Positions 19,140 to 34,556 of a stretch of DNA of 64,000 bases are shown here, one piece after another (within the stretch, counting starts at the first letter, position 1; each line of letters starts with the position of its first letter). Under the pieces are notes generated by a model. The model saw only the letters and a list, made by a program, of their open reading frames with translations. It was not told where the DNA came from and searched no databases. The DNA comes from Enterobacter mori (lineage in GTDB: Bacteria > Pseudomonadota > Gammaproteobacteria > Enterobacterales > Enterobacteriaceae). The stretch lies in contig NZ_CP104285.1 in the NCBI RefSeq assembly GCF_025244905.1, positions 1,860,001 through 1,924,000 on the forward strand, read 5' to 3'. The position numbers were made by a program, and so were the translations under genes.

Positions 19140-19823
19140 TCACTTTTTGAACGAAGAGGTGTAACGGGAAAAGAGCCAGCGGGTGGCCAGCGGGAATAAC
19201 CCCAGTAGTGTAAAGGCGAACAGCAGGCCCGGCGACAAAATATCGCGTAGCGATGTCACTCTTCCAAGCTCGCGTCCGGCGTTGAGAAAGACAACCGTTG
19301 CAGGCAGCATGGCGACCTGACTTACCCACCAGTAGCGACGCACCGTGATACGGGTCAGCCCCATCAGCAAATTTACCAGGAAAAACGGAAACAGCGGCAT
19401 CAGGCGAAGGGCAAAAAGGTACCCCGCGCCGTCACGCGCCATCCCGGCATTGACCGTTTTCATCTGTGGCGTAAAACGCCGTTGCACTCCGTCGCGAAGC
19501 AGATAACGGCTGGCGAGCATTGCCAGCGTGGCGCCGAGCGTAGACGCAAACGACACCAGCAGTACGCCTTCCCACAAGCTGAAAAGTGCACCACCCAGCA
19601 GCGTCAGGATGGCTGCGCCAGGGATCGACAGGGCGCTTATCACGACATAGATGACAAAATAGGTGAGCGCACTTCGCAGGGGGGCCAGTTCGACCTGCGT
19701 GAGCAACGTCTGATGGTGCGTTTTTATCACCTCGAGGGATAGCGTACCCGGTGGCAGGAGGATGAGCGCCAGCGCAAAGGCGCCCAGAAGGGCGCACAGG
19801 AAAAGTGTTTTTTGAATGTTCAC
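19140..19823 (-). CDS. TVP38/TMEM64 (DedA-like) family membrane protein
   Basis: Inner-membrane protein of 227 residues with about six hydrophobic segments. The family core is visible: SIPGAAILTLLGGALFSLWE and RLMPLFPFFLVNLLMG. It begins with GTG 6 bases after the xthA stop and has no clear ribosome site, so it probably depends on coupling to xthA. E. coli has ydjX and ydjZ of this family at the corresponding place; I cannot say which this one represents. Possible role in lipid movement is family inference only. Confidence 0.88.
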   Translation of the reverse strand: MNIQKTLFLCALLGAFALALILLPPGTLSLEVIKTHHQTLLTQVELAPLRSALTYFVIYVVISALSIPGAAILTLLGGALFSLWEGVLLVSFASTLGATLAMLASRYLLRDGVQRRFTPQMKTVNAGMARDGAGYLFALRLMPLFPFFLVNLLMGLTRITVRRYWWVSQVAMLPATVVFLNAGRELGRVTSLRDILSPGLLFAFTLLGLFPLATRWLFSRYTSSFKK

Positions 19824-19829
19824 ACAGGG

Positions 19830-20636
19830 TTACAGCTTGAATTTCGCCCATACCGGCGCGTGGTCAGACGGTTTTTCCATGCTACGAATATCGTAGTCAA
19901 TACCGGTTTCGATGCAGCGTTCGGCCAGCGGCGAGCTGGCCAGCAGCAGGTCGATGCGCAGGCCACGGTTGTCATCAAAGCCCTTTGAGCGATAGTCAAA
20001 CCACGAGAAGCGATCCTGCGTGTCCGGGTTGGCGGTACGGAAGGTATCCACCAGGCCCCAGTCCAGCAGGCGCTGCATCCACTCGCGCTCTTCCGGCAGG
20101 AAGGAACATTTGCCGGTACGCAGCCAGCGTTTGCGGCTGTCTTCACCGATGCCAATATCCAGATCGGTCGGGCTGATGTTCACATCACCCATAATCAGCA
20201 CCGGATTGTCTTTGTTCAGTTCGGTGGTCAGATAATCCTGCAGATCCTGATAAAACTTGGCTTTGGCCGGGAATTTGGTCGGGTGGTCGCGGCTTTCGCC
20301 CTGGGGAAAGTAACCATTGATCACGGTGATGTTCCCCAGCGGGGAAGGCAGCTCCGCCATGATGATGCGGCGTTGTGCTTCTTCGTCATCGCCGGGAAAC
20401 CCACGGCGCACGGAAACTGGCGTCTCTTTGGTCAACAGCGCAACGCCGTAATGGCCTTTCTGCCCATGATAAAAGACGTTGTAACCGAGTTTCGCCACCT
20501 CTTCGAGGGGGAACATGTCGTCGTGAACCTTGGTCTCCTGCAGGCCGATCACATCCGGCTGATGTTGCTCAACAATGGCTTCAAGCTGATGAGGACGGGC
20601 GCGCAGGCCGTTGATATTAAAAGAGACAAATTTCAT
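19830..20636 (-). CDS. xthA: Exodeoxyribonuclease III
   Basis: Base-excision repair enzyme: AP endonuclease and 3'-5' exonuclease. Glu34 (GLQETKVHD), Asp151/Asn153 ([11 protein letters not shown]) and the C-terminal SDHAPVW histidine are all present. Starting at [14 protein letters not shown] gives 268 residues, the same as E. coli; the longer ORF to 20711 is rejected. It is the first gene of the minus-strand run with TVP38 and ynjBCDE. Confidence 0.97.
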   Translation of the reverse strand: MKFVSFNINGLRARPHQLEAIVEQHQPDVIGLQETKVHDDMFPLEEVAKLGYNVFYHGQKGHYGVALLTKETPVSVRRGFPGDDEEAQRRIIMAELPSPLGNITVINGYFPQGESRDHPTKFPAKAKFYQDLQDYLTTELNKDNPVLIMGDVNISPTDLDIGIGEDSRKRWLRTGKCSFLPEEREWMQRLLDWGLVDTFRTANPDTQDRFSWFDYRSKGFDDNRGLRIDLLLASSPLAERCIETGIDYDIRSMEKPSDHAPVWAKFKL

Positions 20637-26117
<5,481 letters not shown>

Positions 26118-26126
26118 GGGGATGAT

Positions 26127-27092
26127 ATGGAAAATTTACTGGCGCTGACGCTGGCAGACGAAACGCCCGCACAGAGTGAGGGCGATGGCCCCTCATTCCA
26201 CTGGCGTTGGCTGGGACGGGGCGTACTTGAATTGACGCCGTTCGCGCAAAGCGACGTATCGCTTCTGCTGTCGAGCGGTATTCACGGCAACGAAACCGCA
26301 CCCGTTGAGATTGTTGACCTGCTGCTGCGCGCGTTGTACCGGGGAGAGATTAGGCTTACGTGTCGCGTGCTGGTGGTGTTTGGCAATCCGCCAGCGCTGG
26401 CGCAAAACAAACGTTACCTGGTGAGTGATATCAACCGGATGTTTGGGGGCCGCTGGTCACAGTTCCCCCCGAGCGATGAAACGGCGCGCGCGCAGTGGCT
26501 GGAGAGTGTGGTGACGACGTTTTTTGCCACCGAAGGGGGAACGCGCTGGCACCTCGACCTGCATACGGCTATCCGTGCCTCTTATCATGTGCGTTTTGGC
26601 GTACTGCCGCAGCGCAATCAGCCGTGGGATGAAACCTTTCTGAGCTGGCTGGGGGATGCGGGGCTGGAAGCCCTGGTTTTCCATCAGTCTCCGGGCGGCA
26701 CGTTTACCCATTTTACGTGTGAAAACTTCGGCGCGCTGGCCTGCACGCTGGAGCTGGGAAAAGCGCTGCCTTTTGGGGAAAACGATCTGACGCGCTTTGC
26801 TCCGACGCACTCTGCGCTTCGGGCGCTGCTCGGCGGCACCGCACCGGAGCAGGCGAAGGAGCCCGTCGTGCGTTATCGGGTCGTGCAGCAGATCACCCGT
26901 CGCAGCGATGCTTTCCTTCTCCATATGGCGGCCCATACGCTGAACTTCACGCCGTTCCGTAAAGGGGTACTGCTGGCAGAAGACGGTGACGAGCGATACG
27001 AGGTACAGAGAGCCACAGAGTATGTTTTATTCCCCAATCCGTCAGTGGCATTTGGTCTGCGAGCCGGACTGATGCTGGAAAAAATAGCCTGA
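26127..27092 (+). CDS. astE: Succinylglutamate desuccinylase
   Basis: Last step of the AST pathway: zinc hydrolase giving glutamate and succinate. Zinc ligands His53 and Glu56 ([11 protein letters not shown]) and His in [10 protein letters not shown] are present. The 321 residues are one fewer than E. coli. It starts 9 bases after astB with AAGGGGAT as ribosome site and is followed by a strong terminator. Confidence 0.97.
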   Translation: MENLLALTLADETPAQSEGDGPSFHWRWLGRGVLELTPFAQSDVSLLLSSGIHGNETAPVEIVDLLLRALYRGEIRLTCRVLVVFGNPPALAQNKRYLVSDINRMFGGRWSQFPPSDETARAQWLESVVTTFFATEGGTRWHLDLHTAIRASYHVRFGVLPQRNQPWDETFLSWLGDAGLEALVFHQSPGGTFTHFTCENFGALACTLELGKALPFGENDLTRFAPTHSALRALLGGTAPEQAKEPVVRYRVVQQITRRSDAFLLHMAAHTLNFTPFRKGVLLAEDGDERYEVQRATEYVLFPNPSVAFGLRAGLMLEKIA

Positions 27093-27095
27093 TCT

Positions 27096-27130
27096 TTTCC
27101 CCTCTTGAAGCGAGAGGGGAAATTATTTTC
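27096..27130 (+). terminator. Intrinsic terminator of the ast operon
   Basis: A 10-bp perfect stem TTTCCCCTCT / AGAGGGGAAA with a 7-base loop, followed by TTATTTTC. It begins 4 bases after the astE stop codon. Confidence 0.85.
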
Positions 27131-27348
27131 TTAGCAATGAAGGCGGTTATATCTTTTTTACAGAATATTCCTGGGTAATTGCTTTATTAATACACATCAC
27201 TTCGTTATACTCCTGTATAATCCCTTTAAAATCAGCTTATTGAATATTTATGTTTCACCTCTCCATGTTTTATCCTTAATTCCTCCACATTTGGCGAAAA
27301 ATTGTTTTTTACACTTTCATTGTTTTACCGTTGCTCTGACTAATTGAC

Positions 27349-27363
27349 GATAAACCCCGTAAA
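27349..27363 (+). promoter_or_regulatory. Possible CpxR box upstream of spy
   Basis: GATAAA-CCCC-GTAAA resembles the direct repeat GTAAA-N5-GTAAA bound by CpxR. It lies 59 bases before the spy ATG. spy of E. coli is strongly induced by CpxR and BaeR. A second pair of GTAAA-like motifs occurs in the reverse direction near 27309-27330. The rest of the 329-base astE-spy gap is AT-rich with no gene that I can support. Confidence 0.4.
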
Positions 27364-27421
27364 GTTAATATCGTCAACACGGCATAGCGCCGAAGAATAA
27401 CTGAAAGTAAGGAAATACATT

Positions 27422-27916
27422 ATGCGTAAGTTAACTGCACTGTTTGTTGCCTCTACCCTGGCTCTGGGCGCTACCAGCATGGCGTTCGCCGCCGATACCG
27501 CCACCACGACCGCCGCGCCAACTGAAGGCAAAATGATGATGCATCATAAAGGCAAGCCGGGTATGCACCACGAGATGATGATGTTTAAAGACCTGAATCT
27601 GACCGACGCGCAGAAACAGCAGGTTCGTGACATTATGAAAAGCCAGCGTGACCAGATGAAACGTCCTCCGCTGGAAGAGCGCCGCGCGATGCATGACATC
27701 ATTGCCAGCGACAGCTTCGATAAAGCGAAAGCGGAAGCGCAGATCGACAAAATGGCCGAGCAGCATAAAGCCCGCATGCTTGCCCACATGGAAACCCAGA
27801 ATAAGATCTACAACATTCTGACCCCGGAACAGAAAAAACAGTTTAATGCCAATTTTGAGAAGCGTCTGACAGAACGTCCGGCGCCGGAAGGTAAAATGCC
27901 AGCACCAACCGAATAA
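27422..27916 (+). CDS. spy: Periplasmic ATP-independent chaperone Spy
   Basis: Envelope stress chaperone that prevents aggregation of unfolded proteins. The signal peptide MRKLTALFVASTLALGATSM ends near residue 23 (AFA|AD). The mature helical protein has the two LTxxQ motifs, NLTDAQKQQV and ILTPEQKKQF, and an unusually Met/His-rich N-terminus (GKMMMHHKGKPGMHHEMMMF). The 164 residues compare with 161 in E. coli. A monocistronic gene with its own terminator. Confidence 0.96.
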   Translation: MRKLTALFVASTLALGATSMAFAADTATTTAAPTEGKMMMHHKGKPGMHHEMMMFKDLNLTDAQKQQVRDIMKSQRDQMKRPPLEERRAMHDIIASDSFDKAKAEAQIDKMAEQHKARMLAHMETQNKIYNILTPEQKKQFNANFEKRLTERPAPEGKMPAPTE

Positions 27917-27933
27917 TCGGTTTACCCTCTTAA

Positions 27934-27994
27934 GACCGCCGGGATCCTGTTCACATAAGCAAAAACGCTGTGGACAGGACCGGCGGTTTTTTCT
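27934..27994 (+). terminator. Long-stem terminator after spy
   Basis: The arms ACCGCCGGGATCCTGTTCACA and TGTGGACAGGACCGGCGGT pair over about 18 positions with small bulges and are followed by TTTTTTCTTTCT. It starts 17 bases after the spy stop. Confidence 0.88.
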
Positions 27995-28177
27995 TTCTGC
28001 CCACCTCTTGCCTGCCACCGCCAGCGCGGTATTCTCCTGTAGTCGCGTCAGAGATTTACTAAGGTTTGCCCACTCTGCTGCCGATAATACGTCTGTAGAT
28101 TTCCAACGATAATAAACAAGACAGCAATGACAGCAATGTCGTTGCCCTGGCGCAGGTTGCGCCCCTCAGGAGTGGTG

Positions 28178-28735
28178 ATGGAGTTCTTTGATATCCGTAA
28201 GATGCCGGTCAGTCTCTGGCGTAATGGCGCTGGCGAAACACGCGAAATATGTTGTTTTCCTCCCGCGACGCGTGATTTTTACTGGCGCGCCAGCATTGCC
28301 TCTATAGCCAGCAATGGCGAATTCTCGTCGTTTCCCGGCGTCGACCGGGTGATCACCCTGCTGGAAGGGGGAGAAGTCACGCTGGATGCCGGTCAGGCAT
28401 TTTTCCATACGCTGAAACATCACCAGCCCTACAGTTTTGCCGGCGATCTGCCGGTAAAAGCGCTGCTGACGGATGGGCAGATGTCGATGGATTTTAATAT
28501 TATGACGCGGCGGGATTGCTGCCAGGCGAAGGTTCGCGTCGCGGATCGGACCTTCACCACCTATGGCTCCCGCGGCGGCGTGATATTTGTGTTAAGCGGG
28601 GCATGGCAGCTTGGTGAAAAATTGCTGACGGCGGATCAGGGAGCCAGTTGGGAGGAGGGCACGCATACCCTCCGGTTGCTGGAATCTACAGGAACGCTGT
28701 TGTTCAGTGAAATTACGTGGCTGCCAGGTCATTAA
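28178..28735 (+). CDS. ves: Cold- and stress-inducible HutD-family protein Ves
   Basis: Cupin-like protein of 185 residues related to HutD; function in the cell unknown. The start [20 protein letters not shown] matches E. coli Ves (191 residues), and AGGAG lies 5 bases upstream. Upstream in-frame ATGs at 28127 and 28136 give no extra similarity. The last 23 bases overlap the end of the convergent cho gene. Confidence 0.92.
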   Translation: MEFFDIRKMPVSLWRNGAGETREICCFPPATRDFYWRASIASIASNGEFSSFPGVDRVITLLEGGEVTLDAGQAFFHTLKHHQPYSFAGDLPVKALLTDGQMSMDFNIMTRRDCCQAKVRVADRTFTTYGSRGGVIFVLSGAWQLGEKLLTADQGASWEEGTHTLRLLESTGTLLFSEITWLPGH

Positions 28736-29591
28736 GCGAAATGATCTCGTACTTGCCGGTTAACACGGGTTTACAGAGTATTTTGTAGCCGTCGTGGTCG
28801 AACCCGGCGGGGGTACGCAGCAGGGTTGTGGCGTCTTGCAAGGTATCAACGGCGCCCAGCCAAAGCCAGTTGTGAACGATGTGATACTGCGTCATCAATT
28901 CACCCACTTCCTTCAGGGCAACGGCGCCCTCCCATGGCCAGCATTTGACGCTGATGGCCGCCAGCCCGGCGAGCAGTCGGGCGTTATGTTCCTCGACGCT
29001 CTCTTTCCCACAGCAGGCACCCGCGCAGCGTTTCAGCGCCGAGCGGAAACAGGCGCGACCGCGCGTAGTGCCCTCTAACCCTAAAAGGCTGTAGCAAAGC
29101 TGTAAATCGTCGGCGAGCGCCTGCAAAGCCTGCAGTGCCGCACGTTTATTGGCGAACAGGCCATAGAGGTTCGGCTCATGGGAAAAATCTACGTCACGGG
29201 CGTACACAACCTGCGGTTTGCCGTTGTTGATCTGCAGGGAACAGAGCTGGCGATTGCGGCGCAGGCGCTTATTGAACAGCGGCTGCTGCTCTTTTATCAA
29301 TCGGGCTTCCAGCAGCAGCGCGCCCATTTCACCCGCTGTCGGAAACCAGGTGATGCGTCTCGACTGGCGGAGCATGGCGGCTTCATCCGGCGTACGCAGA
29401 TGGGATAATACACGGCTGCGAATATTCACGCTCTTGCCGATGTAGAGCGGCAGGGTGTCGCTTTCGCCGTGAAAGATGTACACACCCGGCTGTTTAGGCA
29501 ACGCCTCAAGCCAGGGGCGAAGATGCTCGGGATATTCATAAATTGCCGCCGCTTCAAACTCAAGACGCGGGGCGGATTGACGCCTGCTCAC
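28713..29591 (-). CDS. cho: Excinuclease Cho (UvrC homologue)
   Basis: SOS-induced endonuclease that makes the 3' incision in nucleotide excision repair. It is a GIY-YIG nuclease: [19 protein letters not shown] starts the domain, and Cys-rich [10 protein letters not shown] is typical of the family. I prefer the GTG at 29591 ([15 protein letters not shown]): GGAG lies 6 bases before it, and it gives 292 residues (295 in E. coli). The ATG at 29603 would have the LexA box immediately upstream and no ribosome site. Confidence 0.93.
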   Translation of the reverse strand: MSRRQSAPRLEFEAAAIYEYPEHLRPWLEALPKQPGVYIFHGESDTLPLYIGKSVNIRSRVLSHLRTPDEAAMLRQSRRITWFPTAGEMGALLLEARLIKEQQPLFNKRLRRNRQLCSLQINNGKPQVVYARDVDFSHEPNLYGLFANKRAALQALQALADDLQLCYSLLGLEGTTRGRACFRSALKRCAGACCGKESVEEHNARLLAGLAAISVKCWPWEGAVALKEVGELMTQYHIVHNWLWLGAVDTLQDATTLLRTPAGFDHDGYKILCKPVLTGKYEIISLNDLAAT

Positions 29592-29604
29592 ATACTGCTC
29601 CATA

Positions 29605-29624
29605 TACTGTTCAGGTATACAGTG
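29605..29624 (-). promoter_or_regulatory. LexA box of cho
   Basis: TACTGTTCAGGTATACAGTG matches the SOS box: CTGT and ACAG with 8 bases between. It lies 13 bases before the chosen cho GTG, so LexA would sit on the transcription start region. cho is an SOS gene in E. coli. Confidence 0.9.
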
Positions 29625-29650
29625 TAGCAGGAGTGTGGTGGTTAAAAAAG

Positions 29651-29680
29651 AGCCGGGTGGCGGCTGCCACTCACCCGGCG
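29651..29680. repeat. REP-like palindrome between cho and nadE
   Basis: AGCCGGGTGGCGGCTGCCAC followed by TCACCCGGCG forms a GC-rich stem of the REP type. It stands alone, without a facing second copy. Confidence 0.7.
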
Positions 29681-29694
29681 ATGACGAGCGGCCT

Positions 29695-29729
29695 GATGCC
29701 CTCACCCCACCCCTCTCCCACGGAGAGGG
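29695..29729. repeat. CCCTCTCCC-family palindrome between cho and nadE
   Basis: GATGCCCTCACCCCACCCCT then CTCCCACGGAGAGGG, closely related to the palindrome at 1344-1380 but with a shorter stem (about 8 bp). Confidence 0.7.
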
Positions 29730-29739
29730 CGCAAACACT

Positions 29740-29765
29740 AAAAAACGGTAACCTGGGTTACCGTT
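29740..29765 (-). terminator. Intrinsic terminator of nadE
   Basis: A 10-bp perfect stem (AACGGTAACC and complement) with a 2-base loop. On the minus strand it is followed by a T-run. It starts 6 bases after the nadE stop codon. Confidence 0.87.
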
Positions 29766-29771
29766 TTGCTT

Positions 29772-30596
29772 TTATTTCCAGAAGTCGTCAAACACCGTAA
29801 TTGGCGTATGGCGCTTGTGCTCGGTTTTCAAATACCAGCCTTCGATAATTTTCGCGGTACCTTCATCCAGCGTTTTGCCTTCCAGATAGTCATCAATGTT
29901 GTCATAGGTGACGCCAAGGGCGGCTTCATCCGGCAGGGAAGGGCGATCGTCCTCCAGATCCGCTGTCGGCGCTTTCTTGTACAGATGCTCCGGGCAGCCC
30001 AGCGCGGCAAGCAGCTGCTTACCCTGACGCTTGTTCAGACGGAAGATCGGGTTAATGTCGGTGCCGCCATCGCCATATTTGGTGAAGAAACCAGTGATTG
30101 CTTCTGCCGCATGGTCGGTACCGACTACGACGCCTTTGGTCATCCCGGCGATGCTGTACTGCGCTTTCATGCGCTCGCGTGCTTTCTCGTTGCCGCGAAC
30201 AAAATCGCTCAGCTCAATGCCCGCTTCGCGCAGCGCCTGCTCGCTTGCCAGAACCGAGCCCTTAATATTAACGGTGAGCACGCGGTCAGGCTGAATGAAG
30301 GCAATCGCATCCTGGCAATCCTGTTCGTCCGCCTGTACGCCATAAGGCAGACGCACGGCGATAAACTGCAGCGTCTCATCGCCCGTCTCTTCGCGAAGCT
30401 CTGAGATCGCCATCTGGCAGAGTTTACCGGTCAGAGTTGAGTCCTGCCCGCCACTGATGCCCAGCACCAGGGATTTCAGGAAAGCGTGCTTTTTTAAGTA
30501 CGATTTTAAAAAATCCACGCTGCGGCGGATCTCATCATTTGCATCTATCGAAGGCTTCGCGCCTAACGCCTGAATAATCTCTTGTTGCAGAGTCAT
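29772..30596 (-). CDS. nadE: Ammonia-dependent NAD synthetase
   Basis: Last step of NAD synthesis: amidates deamido-NAD with ammonia and ATP. The PP-loop SGGQDST is in [17 protein letters not shown], and [16 protein letters not shown] and [10 protein letters not shown] are family motifs. There is no glutaminase domain, hence ammonia-dependent. Starting at [12 protein letters not shown] gives 274 residues (275 in E. coli). Divergent from osmE. Confidence 0.97.
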   Translation of the reverse strand: MTLQQEIIQALGAKPSIDANDEIRRSVDFLKSYLKKHAFLKSLVLGISGGQDSTLTGKLCQMAISELREETGDETLQFIAVRLPYGVQADEQDCQDAIAFIQPDRVLTVNIKGSVLASEQALREAGIELSDFVRGNEKARERMKAQYSIAGMTKGVVVGTDHAAEAITGFFTKYGDGGTDINPIFRLNKRQGKQLLAALGCPEHLYKKAPTADLEDDRPSLPDEAALGVTYDNIDDYLEGKTLDEGTAKIIEGWYLKTEHKRHTPITVFDDFWK

Positions 30597-30817
30597 CACG
30601 CTCTCCATAAACAGAATGTGTTAACTGTTAAAACTAACCCTTTGGGCGTAAAACGACAAGGATCACAGTTTCGAGTGCGCTAAATTGCGGCACTTTAGCA
30701 GCTTATCGTTGTTTTATTAGAATTTTCCGAAATTCGTCTGGCGTAACTCGCAAAGTTGAACAATAGTATTTTTTATCCCATGCTTAGATAACACGCTGAT
30801 AAACAAGAGGACGGAAT

Positions 30818-31162
30818 ATGAACAAGAACGTAGCAGGAATTTTAAGCGCAGCGGCGGTACTGACTATGCTGGCAGGGTGTACGGCTTACGATCGCACCAA
30901 GGATCAGTTTACCCAGCCCGTCGTAAAAGACGTCAAAAAAGGGATGACACGTTCGCAGGTTGCCGCAATTGCAGGTAAACCATCTTCTGAAGTCACCATG
31001 ATTCATGCTAAGGGAACCTGTCAGACCTATATCCTGGGTCAACGTGATGGTAAGGCTGAGACCTACTTTGTCGCCCTGGATGATACCGGTCATGTGATTA
31101 ACTCCGGTTATCAGACCTGTGCAGAATACGACACCGATCCACAGGCCCCTAAGGCGCAGTAA
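30818..31162 (+). CDS. osmE: Osmotically inducible lipoprotein OsmE
   Basis: Small envelope lipoprotein of the SmpA/OmlA-like fold, induced by high osmolarity in stationary phase in E. coli. The lipobox LAGC has its cysteine near residue 21 after a hydrophobic signal. The core [19 protein letters not shown] is the BamE-like motif. Length 114, near the 112 of E. coli. A clear terminator follows. Confidence 0.95.
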   Translation: MNKNVAGILSAAAVLTMLAGCTAYDRTKDQFTQPVVKDVKKGMTRSQVAAIAGKPSSEVTMIHAKGTCQTYILGQRDGKAETYFVALDDTGHVINSGYQTCAEYDTDPQAPKAQ

Positions 31163-31187
31163 CCGCGCTTGCCTGAGGATGTTAACT

Positions 31188-31213
31188 AACCGGCCTGTAG
31201 GCCGGTTTTTTTA
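31188..31213 (+). terminator. Intrinsic terminator of osmE
   Basis: AACCGGCCT-GT-AGGCCGGTT stem followed by TTTTTT, 26 bases after the osmE stop. It isolates osmE from the chb operon. Confidence 0.92.
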
Positions 31214-31443
31214 TGCATACGCAAATCTTATTTCTTTGCGCGAATTATTTGCCCGAAATGTGAAGAGAGTCAACAAGCCAGGTCAATGAGAGACAATTTA
31301 GGCCTGTCCAGAATTATCCCCCCTCTGTACCATTACGTATACTCACTCCAACGATAAACAACAGTCAGCACACTACCTGTCAGCCAGGAGAGCGAGTCGA
31401 GTGATAGCGCGACGGCAGGTAGTCATACAAGAGGGAAATTACG
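31214..31443 (+). promoter_or_regulatory. chb operon control region with CRP-like site
   Basis: A 230-base promoter region. TGTGA-AGAGAG-TCAAC at 31259-31274 is a near match to CRP. An AT-rich segment around GCGC at 31228-31252 could be a NagC operator. In E. coli, chb is repressed by NagC and ChbR and needs CRP; exact sites here are inferred. The ribosome site AGAGGGAAA stands 8 bases before the chbB ATG. Confidence 0.5.
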
Positions 31444-31761
31444 ATGGAAAAGAAACATATCTACCTGTTCTGCTCAGCGGGCATGTCAACCTCGCTGCTG
31501 GTGTCAAAGATGCGTGCGCAGGCTGAAAAGTATGAAGTCCCTGTGGTGATCGAAGCGTTCCCGGAAACGCTGGCGGGCGAAAAAGGTCAGACAGCAGATG
31601 TCATTTTACTGGGGCCACAAATCGCTTATATGTTGCCAGAAATTCAGCGTTTGCTCCCACATAAACCGGTCGAAGTCATCGACTCGGGGCTGTACGGTAA
31701 GATTGATGGTTTAGGTGTATTAAAAGCTGCTGTTGCAGCCATTAAAAAAGCTGCTAATTAA
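31444..31761 (+). CDS. chbB: PTS N,N'-diacetylchitobiose transporter subunit IIB
   Basis: Carries phosphate from ChbA to the sugar during chitobiose uptake. The phosphorylated Cys10 is in [14 protein letters not shown]. Length 105, one less than E. coli. It is separated from chbC by 80 bases that contain a ChiX pairing site. Confidence 0.97.
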   Translation: MEKKHIYLFCSAGMSTSLLVSKMRAQAEKYEVPVVIEAFPETLAGEKGQTADVILLGPQIAYMLPEIQRLLPHKPVEVIDSGLYGKIDGLGVLKAAVAAIKKAAN

Positions 31762-31773
31762 TTATTTATTTTT

Positions 31774-31785
31774 CCCGTCAAAGAG
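31774..31785 (+). promoter_or_regulatory. ChiX sRNA pairing (decoy) site in the chbB-chbC gap
   Basis: CCCGTCAAAGAG is a perfect 12-base complement to the CUCUUUGACGGG segment of enterobacterial ChiX sRNA as I recall its sequence. In E. coli and Salmonella this intergenic piece of chb mRNA traps ChiX, which relieves repression of the chitoporin gene chiP. Position, between chbB and chbC, is the same. Confidence 0.8.
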
Positions 31786-31803
31786 TTATTTCACACACAA
31801 TAC

Positions 31804-31823
31804 GCCGTAACCTGCGTTACGGC
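31804..31823 (+). other. Perfect hairpin before chbC
   Basis: GCCGTAAC-CTGC-GTTACGGC, an 8-bp stem with a 4-base loop, 18 bases upstream of the chbC ATG and without a T-run. It may help protect or process the chb mRNA, or affect ChiX trapping. Confidence 0.6.
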
Positions 31824-31841
31824 ATTTAAGGGTATTTTCCT

Positions 31842-33200
31842 ATGAGTAAAGTCATTGCTTCACTTGAAAAGGTACTCCTTCCTTTTGCTGTTAAAATAGG
31901 AAAGCAGCCTCACGTTAATGCCATCAAAAACGGCTTTATTAAATTAATGCCGTTGACGCTGGCCGGGGCAATGTTCGTTTTAATTAACAACGTTTTTCTG
32001 AGCTTTGGTGAAGGTTCCTTCTTTTATTCATTAGGAATTCGGTTAGACGCTTCCACGATTGAAACCCTTAATGGTCTTAAAGCCATCGGCGGCAACGTAT
32101 ACAACGGTACGTTGGGTATTATGTCGCTGATGGCGCCTTTCTTTATCGGAATGGCGCTGGCAGAAGAGCGTAAAGTGGATCCACTGGCCGCAGGTTTACT
32201 CTCTGTCGCAGCATTTATGACGGTGACCCCTTACAGCGTCGGCGAGGCTTATGCGGTCGGCGCTAACTGGCTGGGTGGCGCAAATATCATTTCGGGTATT
32301 GTTATCGGTCTGGTCGTTGCGGAAATGTTCACGTTCATTATTCGCCGCAACTGGGTTATCCGTCTGCCGGATAGCGTACCGGCATCGGTATCTCGTTCAT
32401 TTTCCGCGTTGATTCCAGGCTTCATTATTCTCTCCATTATGGGGATTATCGCCTGGGCGCTCTCTCACTGGGGCACAAACTTCCACCAGATCATTATGGA
32501 CTCTATCTCTACGCCGCTGGCGTCAATGGGTGGAGTGGTGGGTTGGGCGTATGTCATCTTTACCTCCCTGCTGTGGTTCTTCGGCGTGCATGGTTCACTG
32601 GCACTGGCGGCGCTGGACAGCGGTATCATGACCCCGTGGGCACTGGAAAACGTTGCGCTTTATCAGCAGTACGGCTCCGTTGATGCGGCGCTGGCAGCCG
32701 GTAAAACCTTCCATGTGTGGGCGAAGCCAATGCTCGACTCCTATATCTTCCTGGGGGGGACCGGGGCGACGTTGGGTCTGATCATCGCGGTCTTTATTGT
32801 CTCTCGTCGTGCCGATCATCGTCAGGTTGCGAAGCTGGCGCTGCCGTCAGGCATCTTCCAGATTAACGAACCGATTCTGTTTGGTCTGCCAATCATCATG
32901 AACCCGGTGATGTTCATTCCATTCATCCTGGTGCAACCGCTGCTGGCGGCAATCACCCTGACCGCGTACTACCTGGGCATTATCCCGCCGGTGACCAACA
33001 TTGCACCCTGGACCATGCCAGCCGGTCTGGGCGCGTTCTTTAACACCAACGGTAGCGTCGCGGCCTTCCTGCTGGCGATATTCAACCTCGGGATGGCAAC
33101 CCTGCTTTACATGCCATTCGTGGCAATAGCGAACAAAGCGGCAACCGTTATCGATGAAGAAGAGAGCGAAGAGGATATCGCCCTCGCACTGAAATTCTAA
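31842..33200 (+). CDS. chbC: PTS N,N'-diacetylchitobiose transporter subunit IIC
   Basis: Inner-membrane sugar channel of the lactose/cellobiose PTS family. The 452 residues match the E. coli length and contain about ten hydrophobic segments. The substrate-binding region has [20 protein letters not shown], the conserved NEP motif. It takes in chitobiose with phosphorylation by ChbB. Confidence 0.97.
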   Translation: MSKVIASLEKVLLPFAVKIGKQPHVNAIKNGFIKLMPLTLAGAMFVLINNVFLSFGEGSFFYSLGIRLDASTIETLNGLKAIGGNVYNGTLGIMSLMAPFFIGMALAEERKVDPLAAGLLSVAAFMTVTPYSVGEAYAVGANWLGGANIISGIVIGLVVAEMFTFIIRRNWVIRLPDSVPASVSRSFSALIPGFIILSIMGIIAWALSHWGTNFHQIIMDSISTPLASMGGVVGWAYVIFTSLLWFFGVHGSLALAALDSGIMTPWALENVALYQQYGSVDAALAAGKTFHVWAKPMLDSYIFLGGTGATLGLIIAVFIVSRRADHRQVAKLALPSGIFQINEPILFGLPIIMNPVMFIPFILVQPLLAAITLTAYYLGIIPPVTNIAPWTMPAGLGAFFNTNGSVAAFLLAIFNLGMATLLYMPFVAIANKAATVIDEEESEEDIALALKF

Positions 33201-33247
33201 AATTGCACGGCGCGGGGCAACCCGCGCCAGCTAAAAGGAGATTAACG

Positions 33248-33595
33248 ATGTTAGATTTGGATAGTATTGTCGCAGACGAAACCGTAGAAAACGATCTGGA
33301 AGAAGTAGTGATGGGGCTTATCATCAACTCTGGACAGGCCCGTAGCCTGGCGTATGCCGCGCTGAAGCAGGCCAAACAGGGTGATTTCGCCGCAGCAAAA
33401 ACCATGATGGACCAGTCCCGTCTTGCACTGAATGAAGCGCATCTGGTGCAGACGAAGCTCATCGAAGGCGACCAGGGCGAAGGGAAAATGAAGGTGAGCC
33501 TGGTGCTGGTCCACGCGCAGGATCATCTCATGACCTCCATGCTGGCGCGCGAGCTGGTGGCAGAGTTAATCGAGCTTCACGAGAAGATGCAGTAA
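33248..33595 (+). CDS. chbA: PTS N,N'-diacetylchitobiose transporter subunit IIA
   Basis: Passes phosphate from HPr to ChbB. The phosphorylated histidine is in [15 protein letters not shown], near residue 89. The start [11 protein letters not shown] with AAAGGAGAT upstream gives 115 residues (116 in E. coli); the ORF start at 33203 has no ribosome site. Confidence 0.96.
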   Translation: MLDLDSIVADETVENDLEEVVMGLIINSGQARSLAYAALKQAKQGDFAAAKTMMDQSRLALNEAHLVQTKLIEGDQGEGKMKVSLVLVHAQDHLMTSMLARELVAELIELHEKMQ

Positions 33596-33624
33596 GTCAG
33601 GTCAGGCAGCAGGAGGTCAGCACG

Positions 33625-34446
33625 ATGGAAATTAAAACCGCATTTGAGCAGCAGCTGTTTAATGGCAAGAATTTTCACGTGGTGATTTACAACAAGACGG
33701 AGAGCGCCAGTGGTCTGCACCAGCATGACTACTACGAGTTCACAATTGTTCTGACCGGCCGCTACTACCAGGAGATCAACGGTAAGCGTGTGTTACTGGA
33801 GCGCGGAGATTTTGTCTTCCTGCCGATGGGGTCCTATCACCAGAGCTTTTACGAGTTTGGTGCCACACGCATTCTGAACGTGGGTGTCAGCAGACGCTTC
33901 TTTGAGAAACATTATCTTCCGCTGGTACCGTTCTGCTTCGTGGCGTCACAGGTCTATCGCGTCAAAAACGAGTTCATGACCTGGATTGAAACGGTTATCG
34001 CCTCGCTTAACTTCCGCGACAATGAGTTCGACGAGTTTATTGAAACCGTGACGTTTTATGTGATGAACCGCCTTCGCCATCATCGCGAAGAACAGCAGCA
34101 GGTGAGCGACGATATCCCCCAATGGCTGCGGGGCACCATTGAAATGATGCATGATAAATGTCAATTCAGCGACAATGCCCTGGAAAATATGGTGGCACTT
34201 TCCGGTAAATCGCAGGAGTATCTCACTCGTGCGACGCAGCGTTATTATCGTAAAACGCCTGTGCAAATCATTAATGAAATCCGGATTAACTTTGCCAAGA
34301 AACAGTTGGAAATCACCAATTACTCTGTCACCGATATTGCTTATGAGTCAGGTTACAGTAGTCCCAGTCTGTTTATTAAAACGTTTAAGAAGTTTACTTC
34401 GTTTACACCAAACAGTTACCGCAAAAATTTGACGGTAATTAATTAA
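33625..34446 (+). CDS. chbR: AraC-family transcriptional regulator ChbR
   Basis: Dual regulator of the chb operon, repressor without and activator with the chitobiose signal. N-terminal cupin domain ([20 protein letters not shown]) and C-terminal pair of helix-turn-helix motifs ([20 protein letters not shown] and [20 protein letters not shown]). The 273 residues are 7 fewer than E. coli, at the N-terminus. It sits inside the operon after chbA. Confidence 0.96.
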   Translation: MEIKTAFEQQLFNGKNFHVVIYNKTESASGLHQHDYYEFTIVLTGRYYQEINGKRVLLERGDFVFLPMGSYHQSFYEFGATRILNVGVSRRFFEKHYLPLVPFCFVASQVYRVKNEFMTWIETVIASLNFRDNEFDEFIETVTFYVMNRLRHHREEQQQVSDDIPQWLRGTIEMMHDKCQFSDNALENMVALSGKSQEYLTRATQRYYRKTPVQIINEIRINFAKKQLEITNYSVTDIAYESGYSSPSLFIKTFKKFTSFTPNSYRKNLTVIN

Positions 34447-34556
34447 TACCCGGCGATTTTATTCGCCACGAATATTGACGTAATTGCTTGCCCAAATAGC
34501 GGGAAGAGAACGCTATACCTTGCAGGCGGTTAACCTGATACGCTAAGGGAGATATT

